Origin: Ophiodon elongatus
Taxonomy: Eukaryota > Chordata > Actinopteri > Perciformes > Hexagrammidae
DNA length: 64,000 nucleotides
Assembly: GCA_016806645.1 (NCBI GenBank)
Contig: JACSYO010000475.1
Location: forward strand, 1,828,501-1,892,500
Direction of reading: 5' to 3'
Below the pieces are notes generated by a model. It was not told the origin of the DNA, made no database searches, and saw only the letters and a list, made by a program, of their open reading frames with translations. The stretch's first letter is position 1; the number at the start of each line of letters is the position of its first letter. Made by a program: the position numbers and the translations under genes. Positions 37,086 to 50,655 of this stretch are shown here, piece by piece.

Positions 37086-40000
37086 AATTAATCGTCAAAA
37101 TTATTCAAAAGAAGAAGTATTCATTGGTTTCCGGCAGGGTCACATAAGCTACCTTATACTTTCCATTAACTACATGCCACTTTTGTAAAGGATATGATTT
37201 GAGCAAAATGTTCCTGCAGAGTGAACGTACAAGCACACATTATGAAACTCCTTCATTACCATGATACATCTGATCTCTGACATGACATTTTATCCCTGTT
37301 AATGGGCATGATAAGATCGTCCACAAAGCATTTTGCATGACGTATCTTTTCTTTTTTGCTCAAGCATTGGTCAGACTACTCAATGATTGATGACTCATCT
37401 CTCCTCTAACATTTCCCATCGTGCTAATTTTTTCTTTTCCTTAATGACCAGCGGAAACCTACACCAAAGAATCAGTCATTGATTAAGGCTTTCTGGCCCT
37501 TCCTCTTATCTCGAGGAAGGTGGATGAATGGCCTAGTTTCACCTGCACCTTTTGTTGACTGTGTGTGCCTATGGCTGTATGCATGTGCGTGTCATTCTGC
37601 GAGATGACTGAATGGCTGTTCCTCCGCGCATTGTTGAGTTAGAGGGCTCGTCCTCCTACACCCTCATCATGGCCTTGCGCTGACGCATCCCAGAAGCCTC
37701 TTCACTCATTGACTCTTCTGTCCTCTTCCTCCCACGGCCTTGCTGGGCAGAATCCCGCCATTGTCCCACCACGCGGTGTAAACAGGCTAGCAAACAGCCG
37801 ACCTCACACCATACACACTGTGTGCACCGTGAACAGGATGTACAGATGGATTCAGAGCAACAGCAAAACATACCTGAACCTTCATACAGATGCACTTTCT
37901 TACGTACACCATTTGCTCACGTGATATCAAGACGTTTGTCACAAGCTGAATTGTTTTCCGGTTGTTCCCACAGTTTATCTTTCAATCCTAATCTCCTCTC
38001 AGAGGAAACCGAGCACTTCATTAAACCAAAAGTCCCTGTGTGTGTGTTTATGTGTGCCTGTTTCTGTTACTGTGGTTCTGTGTGCTGGATAAGTAACTGT
38101 ATTAACCTTTAGCCTCTCTCACTATTGTTTCTGTGACATACCCCACTGCTACTGCAACCCGTTCCCAGAGATTTTGGCAAAATATTGAATCTACCATCTT
38201 GTGTTAATTTCGTATCTGGGTCTGTGCCAAAGTTATGGGATGAGAGCTTAAGTCTTATGCTGTTGTACATCCCATAGCTGGACGCTGATATTTACTCTGT
38301 TATTGTTGTATGACCATAAGAATTACTATAATTCAAGTTAATCCATATATTTCATCTTCTAAACTCCAACCTGTTAAACTGATCAGGACTTTGCTTGTAA
38401 AAAATAGATAAAACGAGAAAAAGATATGTTGGGGATTACCGATATGACTGTTGGAGTGTCTGAAAAGGCTAATCTAAATCATTTGTCAGCATTATAGTCA
38501 TTATGAGACAATAGATTCATGGTTACCACGTCAGAATAACCCAACTCTATAGAAAAGTCGTTTAGCGCCTGGCTGTTTCTCACACACAGAGGACATTGTG
38601 CCCTGTAATGGAGCCCTGGCCTCAGGGTCTGTTGCTTCACAGCTCACAACTCATAGATGTGTAGGCTTAGATCTCTGCCTCAAAACACATTGTTGCGGTT
38701 GGAAATACCTCTAAAGTACATACATACATACATATCACCCATACAGCCTGATTAAAAACAATAATAAAAAGGAGCCATTAATGTTTTTCATAAACTCACA
38801 AAAATATTGGAGCAAACACGGGATGCATGGAGTTGCATACAGTACGTCTCCCATGTGTAATAAATGCTACAAAATGGAACCAGCAGTGAGCAGGAAATCC
38901 TTTGGCTCGCGTCCTAAACCACATATCTAAATCTAGTTTGTGGTCAACTCACTAGCAGCATGTCATTCCAAAGATAGTGTCATTATATTGAAAATCATTC
39001 ATGATTTTTGACTAAATCCAATTTCCATCAATTCCTCCCTTCAATTCTTTACTTTTATCAAGACATAATTTGACCACTTTAATGCAAATTCCATAGATAT
39101 GAGCCAAAAGGTCTCAGAAACCACCCCTTTTCTCAACTTCTGTGACTCACATCCTACCACATGTCTGAACATGTCATCTAATGGCTACACATCACGCTAC
39201 ACTGATAATTATTCCCCCTCAATTTGTCAAAGAATTTTCCACTCAATTCAATTTTTTAGGTCATTAACGCCACATAACTAATGACAGCAAGCACAAGTAG
39301 GTACCCGTTTCTTTTGTGTTGTTGCCAACAAACACAAAATAAAAACATGTGACAACCATTGAAACTATTTTTAAAATTACAAACTGCGATATCCTTATTT
39401 TATATCACAACGTATCTTTGTATTTCTCCTCACTAATCAGTACAGGACTGGTGAACGTGGCAGAGTATTTAAAAGTTAAGGAGTCAGATATTTTGTTTAG
39501 GAGTTTGGCGACCAGAACTAAAAGAAGAGTGAATATTGGACTTGGACACAAACACTTCAAACGCATCTTAATGTGGCTCCAATGTTGCTTGATGTTCACC
39601 ATATCATCTTTATTGTTAGTGTTGTGGCTCAAAGTAAATAAATGCTTCAAATCGGGGTTATGCCCGTGAGGCAGAGCTGAGATGTGTGCATGCACAGAGC
39701 TGATGCAGACATCTGCATAAAATAAATGAGAGCGTATCTAATACACTTGCGGGCTTACTGGAGGGTTTGACAATTGTGGGTTGTGTTCATTTAATCACAC
39801 AATACAGCAGTGGTTAATTCAGCAACACCTGACAGGGGAGCGGCACTCTTGCACCTTTTTATAGTTAGGATCAAGAGCTCTATAATAAATGTCTTGTACA
39901 GGTATGATTTCCAATGCTCAAATAAAACAAAATCAGTTTTCACTATACCACACTGTGAATAAGCCAGATTATGTTGTTAGTGAGATTTCTCTTGACATGT

Positions 40001-43000
40001 GACTGGGGAAAAGAGGTTGAAAAAACAAACCCTCGTACAAACACATTAATAATCCAACTGCATGGATGAATCAATTAAAACCTATTTTCATAGGCTATAG
40101 AATTTGAGCAAATAGGAATTTAATATGAATCCCAATTTAATGTCTTGTCATTTTATGCTTGTCTACAGTCAGACTTTCTAAAATAAGCAGCAGAAAAGCA
40201 AGCAGCCTGTGGAAAAAGCAGTCAATGTTCATTTCATTAAACTTTTCAACGCACCTCTGATTTCCACCACTGATGCAGCTTCCTCTTGTGCATCAGGTGC
40301 TAAATTTCACATGAGTGTAAATATCCTGTTATGTCTAATAAAGCTGAAAGGCACATTTATTTTAAAGTCAATCATGTCTGAAGAACGCAATATTACTTAT
40401 TCCATTTTTCACTGCCCATGAAATACTTTGCATTGTTGTCAAGTTTCTTCTGGCTGTTGCAAGACTGAATATTTGGTATTTCAGTATTGCTGATTACACA
40501 TAACAGGTGTTGTCTCTTACATACTAATCAGTTTCTGTTGCCAGAACACTGTGCAGGTGTAAATTTGTGATTGTGTGTGTATTTCTTTTTATTACTTTTT
40601 TTTATGGAGGGTCATAAATGCTTCCTGGCAACATAGGTGATAATGGTTTATGTAAAATTGTCAGAACAAGTGATGAACGACTGTTGTCGTTAGGTGATAT
40701 TTATTTGATCTATAATGATAACTTAAATTTATCAAGGGGACATCCTGTCATTAACATGGCGTAGCACACCTTAAATAATACTTTGTACACTGTGAAATCA
40801 AATAATAACAATGTTGTTAGTGATTTCTTAGTTCTCAAGTTGTAAAGATATATTTACACAGTTGAATATAATAACATTGTTAAATTGTTCAGCATTTGGC
40901 AACAATACTAAGTAGCAGCCTGGCCTGTTAAAAATGATGTTCCCATACAACGAAAGGGCTTCGTACATTTCCTTTTGAGGGAAACTTGTTTTCTCCCAGA
41001 TTGCAAAACAAATTCCAAATTCTGCGTGGGAAAAAGGTCAGAGTGGACGGATGGGTCAACCAAACGCATGACTTTCACCCAGGAGACTGCTGTTCGTGTC
41101 CCGTGAAAAAAAAGAAGAAAGTCAATGTTTATTTTGACGTTCGATTAACGTTAAACCTTACATATGTAACCAAAGTTACATAACAAACATACTTATTTAA
41201 AGCCACACCATGATCCTTTATTCAACATAAGTACTTTTGTTGTATTTTAATTGTTTAATGTCAATTCACAATCTTAAAAGCTGTAATTGTAATGCGGGAG
41301 AAAAAAAGTTTCCCTCGAAACGTGTTTGACAATGCAGTTTAGTTGTATGTGAACATAGTTTTTAGGAGACAGGTTTGACATTTGCCAGCTTTATCTGACA
41401 CATTTTATGACTGACGTGTTGTGCCAGCCATATGCACACCCATTTATACAGTAATAACAGCTTCCATGTTGGCAATCACCAACCAATCACCATCTTATCT
41501 TCATGCAGTTATAATATGGCGTGTTGTGTGATTAGGGATACTGAAACAGAGACTTGTTGGACGCAACTAAATATTTGCCACTAAACATCGATGACAACTG
41601 GATGCAACTGTATGTTGGCCAAGTTTGTAAAAGGTTTATCATATGGAATCGCACATCTGTGTTTTCAATAAAGCGAATGAGGTGTTTGTAGGGAAGACAG
41701 AAACTAATTTTGAGTTAGATAAGAGGGTTGAGGCAGGGGGTTATGGTGAATTTGTAAATGGTGAGAAGGGGCGGTGGAGGAAGGAAGGAAGGCAGGAAGT
41801 TGTGAGGGGTGAGTTTAGAGAGACACCTGGGAGAGAAACAAAGAAGCAGCTGGCTTGGCTTTACTCTTTGGAAACACCACAGGGTTTTAAAGGGTTAAAC
41901 CGGGTCAACATGTACACTCTTGCTTTTTTTATATATATATATACAGTGTTTGAGTGTGTCTTTGTTGTAAGGATCTACAGTATCTGGCATGGCAACCAGG
42001 GACACTTATTAACAATAATTAGCATCCCCATTGCACCCCAATATGTTACTACATCAGTAATTATAGGCTATATAATAAAAAACCTCTCTCAAAGGGCAGG
42101 AAACAGCCAGAATTGGGAGACTACCTGTTTACACCCGTCATATATAAAGTTATTGTACGGCAACCATGGTGACCATGGAGATCCCAGGGTGTTTCCAGCT
42201 CTGACTAATCTGAATAGTTTTGGAAACAGGTAAGACTGATTACTGTAAATAGTTGGCATGCAACGGAGAGAAATTAAGAGTGGTATGCTTATTAGAGATC
42301 AAACTCTTTAGGAAAAGCTCCATTACCGCCCCCACAAACCTCCAGGCATGACCTCACACCTCTAACAGTCAAAACACTCCCAGTCTGTCAGACATGTGAT
42401 GTGACATTCCTCTGCAATTTCACATCCAAGGTGCTCTAACTTTAAAAGTGCACTAAGCAATCATTTAGTTGTACCCATTTTTATAACTAACTAAATTGTC
42501 TGGTCTCTTGCAGCTTGTGGTAACTCCTAGCACCATCCTGTACACCAGATGCAGAAAACAAGAGTAAATGCAGGAATGACAATAAGCAGCAGATGTTTTT
42601 GTTCCAAAATGGTCTAAAAAGCCATCAGTATTTACTAGGAACCTTTTCTACACTCAATACAGATATCTTATGGTCGTATTGAGCAATACCAAATCTGGAA
42701 TCAGGAATGATGTATTTCTGTAGGTCAACCCTGAAGTTGGCATTGCACTTGTTCCCTTGGCAAAAAAGCCAATGGGACTCTTCCATTAGATTATGGATTT
42801 TTGCAAAAAATAAGCTCTGTGGCAAACAAACATTTGTGATACTTGCATGTTTTGTAAGGTAAAAGATAATCTTCACTAATGAACACTACTCATATGATAT
42901 TTGAAGCAGAAATGCAATCACCAGAAGTAAAAACCAATGACTTATTGGTAAGACACGTGTAAAACGTGAGAACCACCAAACGTTGTTTGATAAAGCAAGT

Positions 43001-44727
43001 AATGAGCCTGGGAAGAATGGCATCGCAAAAGAGTTGAGTGGCTTTCGTCACTCACACAAACATATTGAAACTAAACTGTGTGTTTGATCTGAAGGTTTTA
43101 TAAGCTTTTAGGCTCGTTCCTTTGTCGTGAGCTATCCTTTGGTACGATTAGACAAAAAGACATCAGTGTCAGACAGAGTCTGCAAGGGGATTAGATTGGA
43201 AATACCAGCATTACACACAACATGTAATGGAAATGAACTCACCAGCTTGCTGTGGAGCCACCAATGAACTGGGATGACTCTCAAGAGGGGACAAATAATT
43301 CACATATACACCAGCACACACTTACACAATCAAGAGGGACACACACCAGATCTACTATGACCAACCTTGTGTAAGTCTTCAAGACTATTTCTGTCATTTG
43401 TTTGGATCCAACCAAAGCACAGAGTTCACTGGAAATTCCATGGACATGGTAAATTACTGATATAAACAGTGGGATGATATGATTTCCTCTGAACTCTTTG
43501 GTTTGATATACTTGTTTCTTCTGTTTTAGAAACATGCACTTCAAATAACTCTTGAAGGTTTTCTAACAAACAGAAGCATAAACTCCTCTGATACTGCATA
43601 AGTTGTCTTCTGCAATCAGGAAAAATGTGGCCTTCCTCTTACAGTCTTCTTGCAGATTCATGCAAAAATTATAATTCATGATGTTGGCATGTGTGTCAAA
43701 ATAAAAGTTATTCTTTTGGAATTTAAAATAACATACCAGTGTTTTTTTGTATTTAGGAGAAATATCTGCTTACACTTTAAGTTCGTTCCATTCACTTCCA
43801 AAAGCACGCAGCTATATATTAGTTTTTGTGTTGTTTTGTCAGAGTTCCAGGTTTGACATAGATGAATGGTGTGTTTGTGCAGCTAGTGCTTTCTTAGAAT
43901 CTAAACTCCGCAAAATACTTTTCAGTCATGTTTTTTCATAATTATTTGTTTTTACTGTTGAGTTTCCACACATCATAGCATTTGAATGCAATGTATATGG
44001 CAGCTGTATGACTAAGCTCTGTTGTCAGACCTTGATTCCAGCACCCAAAAGCACCACCAAGAAAGATTCACAGTTCACTGCACATTTTAACAACAAAACA
44101 AAACAGATAAAAATGTTTGTTTTATTGTGATGTATTAGCTATGTTGAGCAAATTGTGTTACAGCACCACTTTTCATGAATTGGGCAATAGATTTCATCAC
44201 TGTAAGTTTTCGTACAGAGTGGTTACTGGATTGATTGTGCGAATCCACTGGCACACTATGGTCTGTGTGTGGCGGCTTGCAGCAGACATCTGACAGACAG
44301 CAGGGCTGGAGCTGGCCTACAGGGCTTAGTTACAGCCATAAACAAAAAACCAGAACACATCAACTGCCACACAGTAGCTACTATCTGCTGTTTCAAAACT
44401 GCATCTGCTAAAGCCGTTACTGCTCCACGGTGAAGGTTGTATGTATGGAGTGAGAAAGCAATGAACAATATGTCTGGTGAAACAAGTTACAGAACACTAT
44501 AGACTGGTCGTGACAGAAGGTGCAGCATGGAGAACATTGAGCACAAATAATGAAGTAAAAGACTAAGGCTTATACTGCTAAATTAATTGTTGTTGATTAA
44601 TTAATTAAATGTTATGCAGCCAGTCTGAAGCATCCCCTTTTCTTCAAGTGCTACTTAGCAGCTGTTGGCACGCTAACACACTACACAACTTTTTTTTGCA
44701 TTATGTTTTGATGCTTTTAATGGTTTT
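37086..44727. other. Upstream/intergenic noncoding region, part 3
   Basis: AT-rich with no supported gene. The longest ATG-initiated frame (41643-42233, plus, 196 codons) crosses a TA repeat and has no recognisable domain or splice context. No RNA gene is visible. Confidence 0.6.
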
Positions 44728-44795
44728 ATGTGAAGCACTTTGAATTGCCTTGTTGTTGAAATGTGCTGTACAAATAAACTTGCCTTGCCTTGCCT
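44728..44795 (+). mobile_element. 5'-truncated non-LTR retrotransposon 3' tail
   Basis: It contains TGTGAAGCACTTTGAATTGC, then GAAATGTGCTGTACAAATAA and a terminal (CTTGC)n-type run at 44779-44795. An AGCACTTTGAAT...TACAAATAAA structure followed by a short tandem tail is typical of L2-type LINE or SINE 3' ends in fish. Only the tail remains. Confidence 0.6.
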
Positions 44796-45721
44796 AAACT
44801 TCGGAAACATTGTCAGGACTCGAGACTAAATCTTTACAGTGGTTGCACTAATGCGCCAGCACAGAATTTAGGTGCACCCAAAAAGTTTTGTTTAAGTTAT
44901 TAATTAATTGGTTTAATTGTTGATACAATAACAATCAACCAGACAGAATTGTAACAAAATTAAGAGATATAGAAATAATATTTTTGAGAAACTCACAAAA
45001 GCTGAAATTCAAGGGGATTTACCCTTGATGTTGCCTGAGTAGATCAGAGACTGCTTTTCCTAGAGGAAGTTGTGGCTATTATCAGAAAGTTACTGTTTTG
45101 CCATATAGCTGATACACATGGCACATAGGCCTACACACAGAGACAGACCTACTAAATGTTGGGCTCAAGGTTTGCGCTTGACATATTTTTGCTGTGGTCG
45201 ACCTGATCTACATCAGCGTGTTAGCATTGTCTTTGTGAGTATCTACACATTTAGGTCCAAGCATCGCTGAGTTGAAGTGCAACCTAAAAGAGCTGCCAAA
45301 GGGGCTGTATTATTTCCAATGTACTGACCAAACTATTGTCAAAAGGCCAGGATAATTGAAGACAGACATTACCTCAGTAAGGACTCATTAGTTTGATCGA
45401 GTTGAATCACTAGTAGCGACCCCAATGATTCATCTTTATTAATGCACAGTATAATGGGGGTGTGTTCCAACTTCAATCATAAATTCATGGTTTGGGTTGG
45501 GTATAGTTGTAGTAACTAATTGCTGAGATTGGAATGCAAAAAGATTAGGTAGACAGGGCAATAAACACGGGAAGTCTCAGTTTTAAATCAACCGCAGTTA
45601 GCCTTTTCTTTTTTTAAATTAACAGACTGTCAAAATTTAAGTATCACCTGCACTGTCATTTGCCAACATAAATCACAATTTAAAGTATACCTTCCCAATT
45701 CAACTATGACCTACCGTTCTA
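44796..45721. other. Noncoding stretch
   Basis: AT-rich; several TAATTAAT-type runs (44884-44920). Nothing else recognisable. Confidence 0.6.
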
Positions 45722-45810
45722 GCATGTTTGCTGTCTCTGACTCTGTGACAAAGTCGTGCAACCTGCCCCAGAAACACTTCTGGGTCTGACCCTGCATGAT
45801 TTACGTTTTA

Positions 45811-45811
<1 letters not shown>
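45722..45811 (+). repeat. 90-bp interspersed repeat, copy 1 (ends in CGCA microsatellite)
   Basis: Matches 54705-54794 at about 86 of 90 positions by eye, on the same strand, beginning GCATGTTT and ending GATTTACGTTTTAC. The homology stops where the microsatellite begins. Flanks on both sides are unrelated. Confidence 0.85.
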
Positions 45812-45874
<63 letters not shown>

Positions 45875-45876
45875 CA
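45811..45876. repeat. (CGCA)n tetranucleotide microsatellite
   Basis: About 15 units of CGCA, CpG-rich, directly continuing the 90-bp repeat. Confidence 0.95.
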
Positions 45877-46947
45877 CAGTTTTCCTGTGTAAAAATAAAT
45901 AATAAATAACCAACATTTTTGATGAGCATATTTTCAGTTTGACTTATTTACTAAACTAGTGCAGTGCCCGTTCAGAGCGCTAAAATGTTGTCCCTTGAGC
46001 CAACATCCAGCTCTTACTCCAAAGTGCTGTTAAAAGTAATATTGAATATACAATGTCTTTTATAATTAAAAATTCTCTCACCTTCTGGCCTTGACATAGA
46101 TGAGGATCATCTCTGCCAAAATACTCACACAACATCCAAAGCTACGCTTACTGCAGTTAACTCGGGTCAAAGTGCAGGAAACTGAGCCTTATGAGAGGAA
46201 ATTGATGTCTAATCGTCTACTAAAAGAACTCCTTGGCTACATAAAGCCAAGTGATAACATCAAAATTTCTTTTTTTTTTTCATCCTCTGAGAAAAACTGA
46301 GTTTTATTGTACTTGGCATCGCATTTGACATGGGGACAGATCGGGACAGATGTTCCTTTTGAAACACATTTGCGTGATGTTTTTTTTTCTTCTTTTCCTT
46401 GAGATATTTGGTGTCCTTCTCTTCGGTTGGGAGAGGCAGTGTCACACGCTCATGAGGATTGTATACTCTAAAGGGCTGAATGGCAGAAAATAATTAAATG
46501 GTAAAACAAAGAAAGAAAAGAGTCTCGGAAAAGCTGGTGGATATGTGAGATATCCCTCTGCAATTATCCCGGCTTTGTGGTTTAGTATAAGGGCTAATTT
46601 GAATATATTTTATAAACAATATAAAAAAAAAGCTCAGTTGGAGTCATTTCTGGAAACACGGCGGTTAAATACAACAATCTGCTTTGTGTTGCAGAAAATA
46701 CAGATCAACTTTCATGACTTTATCAATAAAAACTTTCACAAGATGCTGCTCACCTCATGAAATCCCACATAGATTGAAGGAAATGTCAGCAGAATGGAAT
46801 GAAACTGCTAATTGATCCTGAATAACTGGAAATGATGTGGAACCCAGTCTCACTCTGATCTGCGGTTTTCATTTTGGGTTTGAATTCCCAAAATTAGGGG
46901 AGTAGTTATGTTTTCATACAGTCAGCTTTTAAGCACATGCTTAAAAA

Positions 46948-46949
<2 letters not shown>

Positions 46950-46983
<34 letters not shown>
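46950..46983. repeat. (GT)n microsatellite
   Basis: About 16 GT units. Confidence 0.95.
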
Positions 46984-46984
<1 letters not shown>

Positions 46985-47526
46985 AACACTGTTCTTGGGT
47001 GGTTGAAGCTTGGCAGACACACCCTGCCTCCATGCCAGACACTTCTAATCAACGCAGGTCACTGAAGTTACATGGCTGCTCTCTAAGCCTCTTTAACTGG
47101 GAAAAGATGGAATGGCTTCACCCTCCGTTCAGCACAGAGCTCAGTCACTTCACTCTAAGATGGGGACTGTTTCATAATCATTTCATTTTGGAACCCAAAG
47201 AGATTTCAATATCCTGTGTCTATGCAATGAAGGTGCTTACCGTGTTACACTGCTGAATGTTGCAGTAAGCATTTCCAGCCCACGTTTATGGCCAAGCTTA
47301 ACTTTCACAGTAATTGCTGCTGCGTTTTTCCATTCGCTCTTTGCCATAGAAAACATTCTTATTAGATGAAGACCACGTCTTGCTTGATTCTGTGATAGGT
47401 CTTTACTTTATTACTTTATCCCTTAGAGTTCACAGAAAGGGACAAGAAGCTCAGCTAACTTTTTATTTCAATGGCTGCCCTTGCAAAATTCATTCTGCAG
47501 ATGTAGTCTCTTAATGGAGGTGGCAA

Positions 47527-47609
47527 CACTTACACACACTTACACACACTTACACACACTTACACACACACACACACACTTACACACACACACACACACA
47601 CACACACAG
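47527..47609. repeat. (ACACACTT)n / (CA)n microsatellite
   Basis: About four 10-bp CACTTACACA units passing into two CA runs separated by another CACTTACACA, a higher-order repeat derived from CA. Confidence 0.9.
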
Positions 47610-50239
47610 CTCCCATTGGTTTTCTGAACCAAGTTCTTCTGGTGTTTAGTGTTGTCTCGTGGAGAGAGAAGGTCTCAGAGCCATAAAGATGTCTCCTCCA
47701 CTCCATTCATAAACCTCATCATCCTGTGACGACACTATTCCCCAAAGTTACTACCCTTTACCAATCCTCCACCAACTGCAAAGCTGTATTTCATAACTGT
47801 AACTTTCCATCCATACAAACTTTGCCAAATCTCAACAGCAATGAAAACGTGAGACCGAAATAGTAAGAAGCACCGTCATGCTCAACCGTCAATCTTAGCT
47901 GCAAGGGAATTTGTATATGGAAATGGGCATTTTTGCAATGCTTCAGATATCATTAGACCAGTCTGTAACTCGACTCTGCGGTCATCCAGAGTTCACCATG
48001 AGTTAAAGTTTCATGCCTGTGGATAGCTTCTGTTTTAAGTATGCGCTAAAGAGCACAGAATATGAAGAGCAATCTGGGTAAGAATGTATCGTCGTGCATG
48101 TGATTCCAGAGTCGAGCCTTTCTGCCTGTGGAAAAGATTTAAAGTTTCTTACTAACTTCCTGTCCTTTCATCTCCTCAATCTTGACAAGCATGCAGCGCT
48201 GAATGTTTGTAAAATGACATCACCGTGAACCAAACCACATACAACACATGCCTCTAGTACACGCCCATGTGCACGTCTGCGTGCGAAAGAGAGCGATGGC
48301 AATGGGAAGTGCGATGATCAATAACGATATTCTGGTATGAGTCATGTATTTATATGACATCATCAGCACCAGTAGCCTGGTGTACAATAGAGACGTGGAC
48401 AAACCAGAAGTCTTTCCTGACCTACTTTTATCAAGTGACAAAATAGGAAAATTTTGCTTCTGTCGGCTGAGAAACTACCTTCAAAAAGCTTGTGGTTTTA
48501 ATTGTGAAAACAATATCTCATGTGGATGTTTATTATTTTTATTTCATTGCTAGGGAGATCAGAGCACAGGGTCAGCTCTTCAGCAGCACCCCGGGCTCTA
48601 GTTAATTATTCGGTCTTGCCCAAGCTCACCTTGTTGGCCAAAACTGGAAGTCAGATCCAGAATCCCCTTCAGAGGGATGAGATGAAATATGAAATGAGCT
48701 TCACGGTCCTTATCCGTGGTCTCAAAACATGAACAAGATACAAGATTATAGTTCCAATTTTATGATCTCCTTGGGTAAATTCTGGTTGCAGACAGTGTGG
48801 CAACAAAGAAGCTTGCAAGTATAACAACAACAGAAAGAAAACATATCTATAAATCAAAAGCAAAACAAATGTCAGTTAGTCAGGTCAAATTCACATCTGG
48901 CCTCTCAATTAATGGGGGTGTCATACTGTTGTATGGACAGATTTAAACATCTTAATTCAATGAAAAACTAGGCGCGATATTTCAACAAGGCAAATTCGTA
49001 GCCAACAAAGACAGAAAAAAGTCAATGAAGTTCAGCCCATATCAACCTGACAAAACAGTTTCTGAATGACAAATGTCCTGTTTGCAATATGTCCTGCGAG
49101 TCCTTGATGAGCTCACATATTCCTGCTGCCACGTCGAGGGTCTGCAGAGTGTCGGGCGGAGGGCCGGGGTACAGTGAACAGCCTTGGCTTTCACACTTAT
49201 TTCTTTGTTTGTTAAGAAATGCTTATTGTAGCAACAACCTCATCGTGTGTGTTGCTGTCAGGGCCAGCTCTGGTTTACATCATGACTGGGAAACGGAGCT
49301 AGGAGAGAAAAGAAGAGATAAAGACGGAGAGTGAGAGACAGAACACAGACAAAATTAAACTTTTTTTTTAAAAGAATGACATGGCACAGAGACAAGGCGG
49401 CCATTAAAACCAGCTGACAATCCCACTGACTGATTTCACCACATCAGAAATGGCACTGAGTCTGTGTCTGGCAGAGCGGAGTATGTAAGTGCAGGATAAA
49501 ACACAGAGACTGACAGCTATTTTAAGCCAACGACTTCCAGCTACTTCTGAAACCACACTGAGTGCTGAAGTTGAAGTGGGCAAACAAAAACAGTAAAGTA
49601 ATGGGTCTGCACTGTCAAACTGTTTAAAAAGCACATTTACGGTTCAGTGTCTATAGATACATATACACACACCCACAGCCACTCTCAGACAAACTACACA
49701 ACTAATTGGCATTGCTTCAGTGTGTAGATGGAGATGAATGGTGAGAGGCAGGTGCTGTCAAAAACATTCCATGCTCTGCAATGCTCTGTATGTACTCCAC
49801 TGGCACTTGTCCTACCTTACAAGTGCTTACAGTTTCACAGAGATGCAAAAAGAAAACATGTTACTCAAGACAGTCTTTTTTTCTTTGTTCTTGACGAGCT
49901 CCAGCTTATATCGAGAGATTGACACGTTGCGCTGTGAAGCGGGGCTGAGCCTCAGTAGGGGCCAGAGGTGGCAGGAAATTGCTGGCGTTGTTTGGATCAA
50001 CCCAATAGTTGCAATTTTTCGTTCTACTGTCTGGTCTTGTCAATGTCAAGCCGCTGGCTTACTCTGGTTTGACAAAACAAAGATCCTAAAGAATCCCAAA
50101 TGTTTCGGTCTCGGTGTGTTTGTAGACAGCTGCGGATGATTACCTGGGCTCAATAGTGTGCCATGGTAGCAGATACCATAAGCTGTGACATTCGCGTTAC
50201 TTCCTGAGTTAAACGTCTGATGTAATGTGTCAAAGGTTT
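47610..50239. other. Noncoding stretch
   Basis: No supported gene or repeat. Short ORFs (for example 49738-50139, plus) have no domain and no splice context. Confidence 0.55.
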
Positions 50240-50655
50240 GAAAAATAAGTGTCCATCTTGGTTTTGGTTAAGTTTGTTTTCTGTTTTATTTTGAAGTTCC
50301 CTGCCTCTTGTGTCCTGTGTTCACTTCACTTCCTGCCTTTGTATGTTTTCCCGCCATTGCAATTGTCTGCCTGCCTGCTTGCCCTGATTGAATCCACCTG
50401 TGTCTAATCACCTACAGTTCCCCAGTGTATTTAAAGCCTGTGTTCCACTGTCTCTGTATCCCATATGCACATGTCTGAATTACCTGTACTTGGGTTGCCT
50501 GTTGGATTTTCAGTTACTCATGTTTGGACTCCCCTACTTTGTAGTTTTTGTTTTGGATATTTGTTAAATAAAATCACTGTTTATCATAGTTCTGCTCCCC
50601 GTGTCTATCAGCATTTGGGTCCATCCCCTGTTGCCTTTTTGCCAAACCGTGACAA
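50240..50655 (+). repeat. Decayed interspersed repeat, copy 2
   Basis: It shares the ordered landmarks of 9270-9617: CACCTGTGTC, GTATTTAAAGCC, a T-rich segment with TTAAATAAAATCA, then CCCCGTGTC and a CCGTGACA end. It is better preserved than copy 1. The AATAAA and the end structure suggest a retroposed or DNA-element 3' end, class undetermined. Confidence 0.5.

Noticed and set aside
41643..42233. 196-codon ATG-initiated plus-strand ORF
   Set aside because: It crosses a TA microsatellite encoding IYIYT, has no recognisable domain or splice context, and its composition matches surrounding noncoding DNA. It is probably chance.
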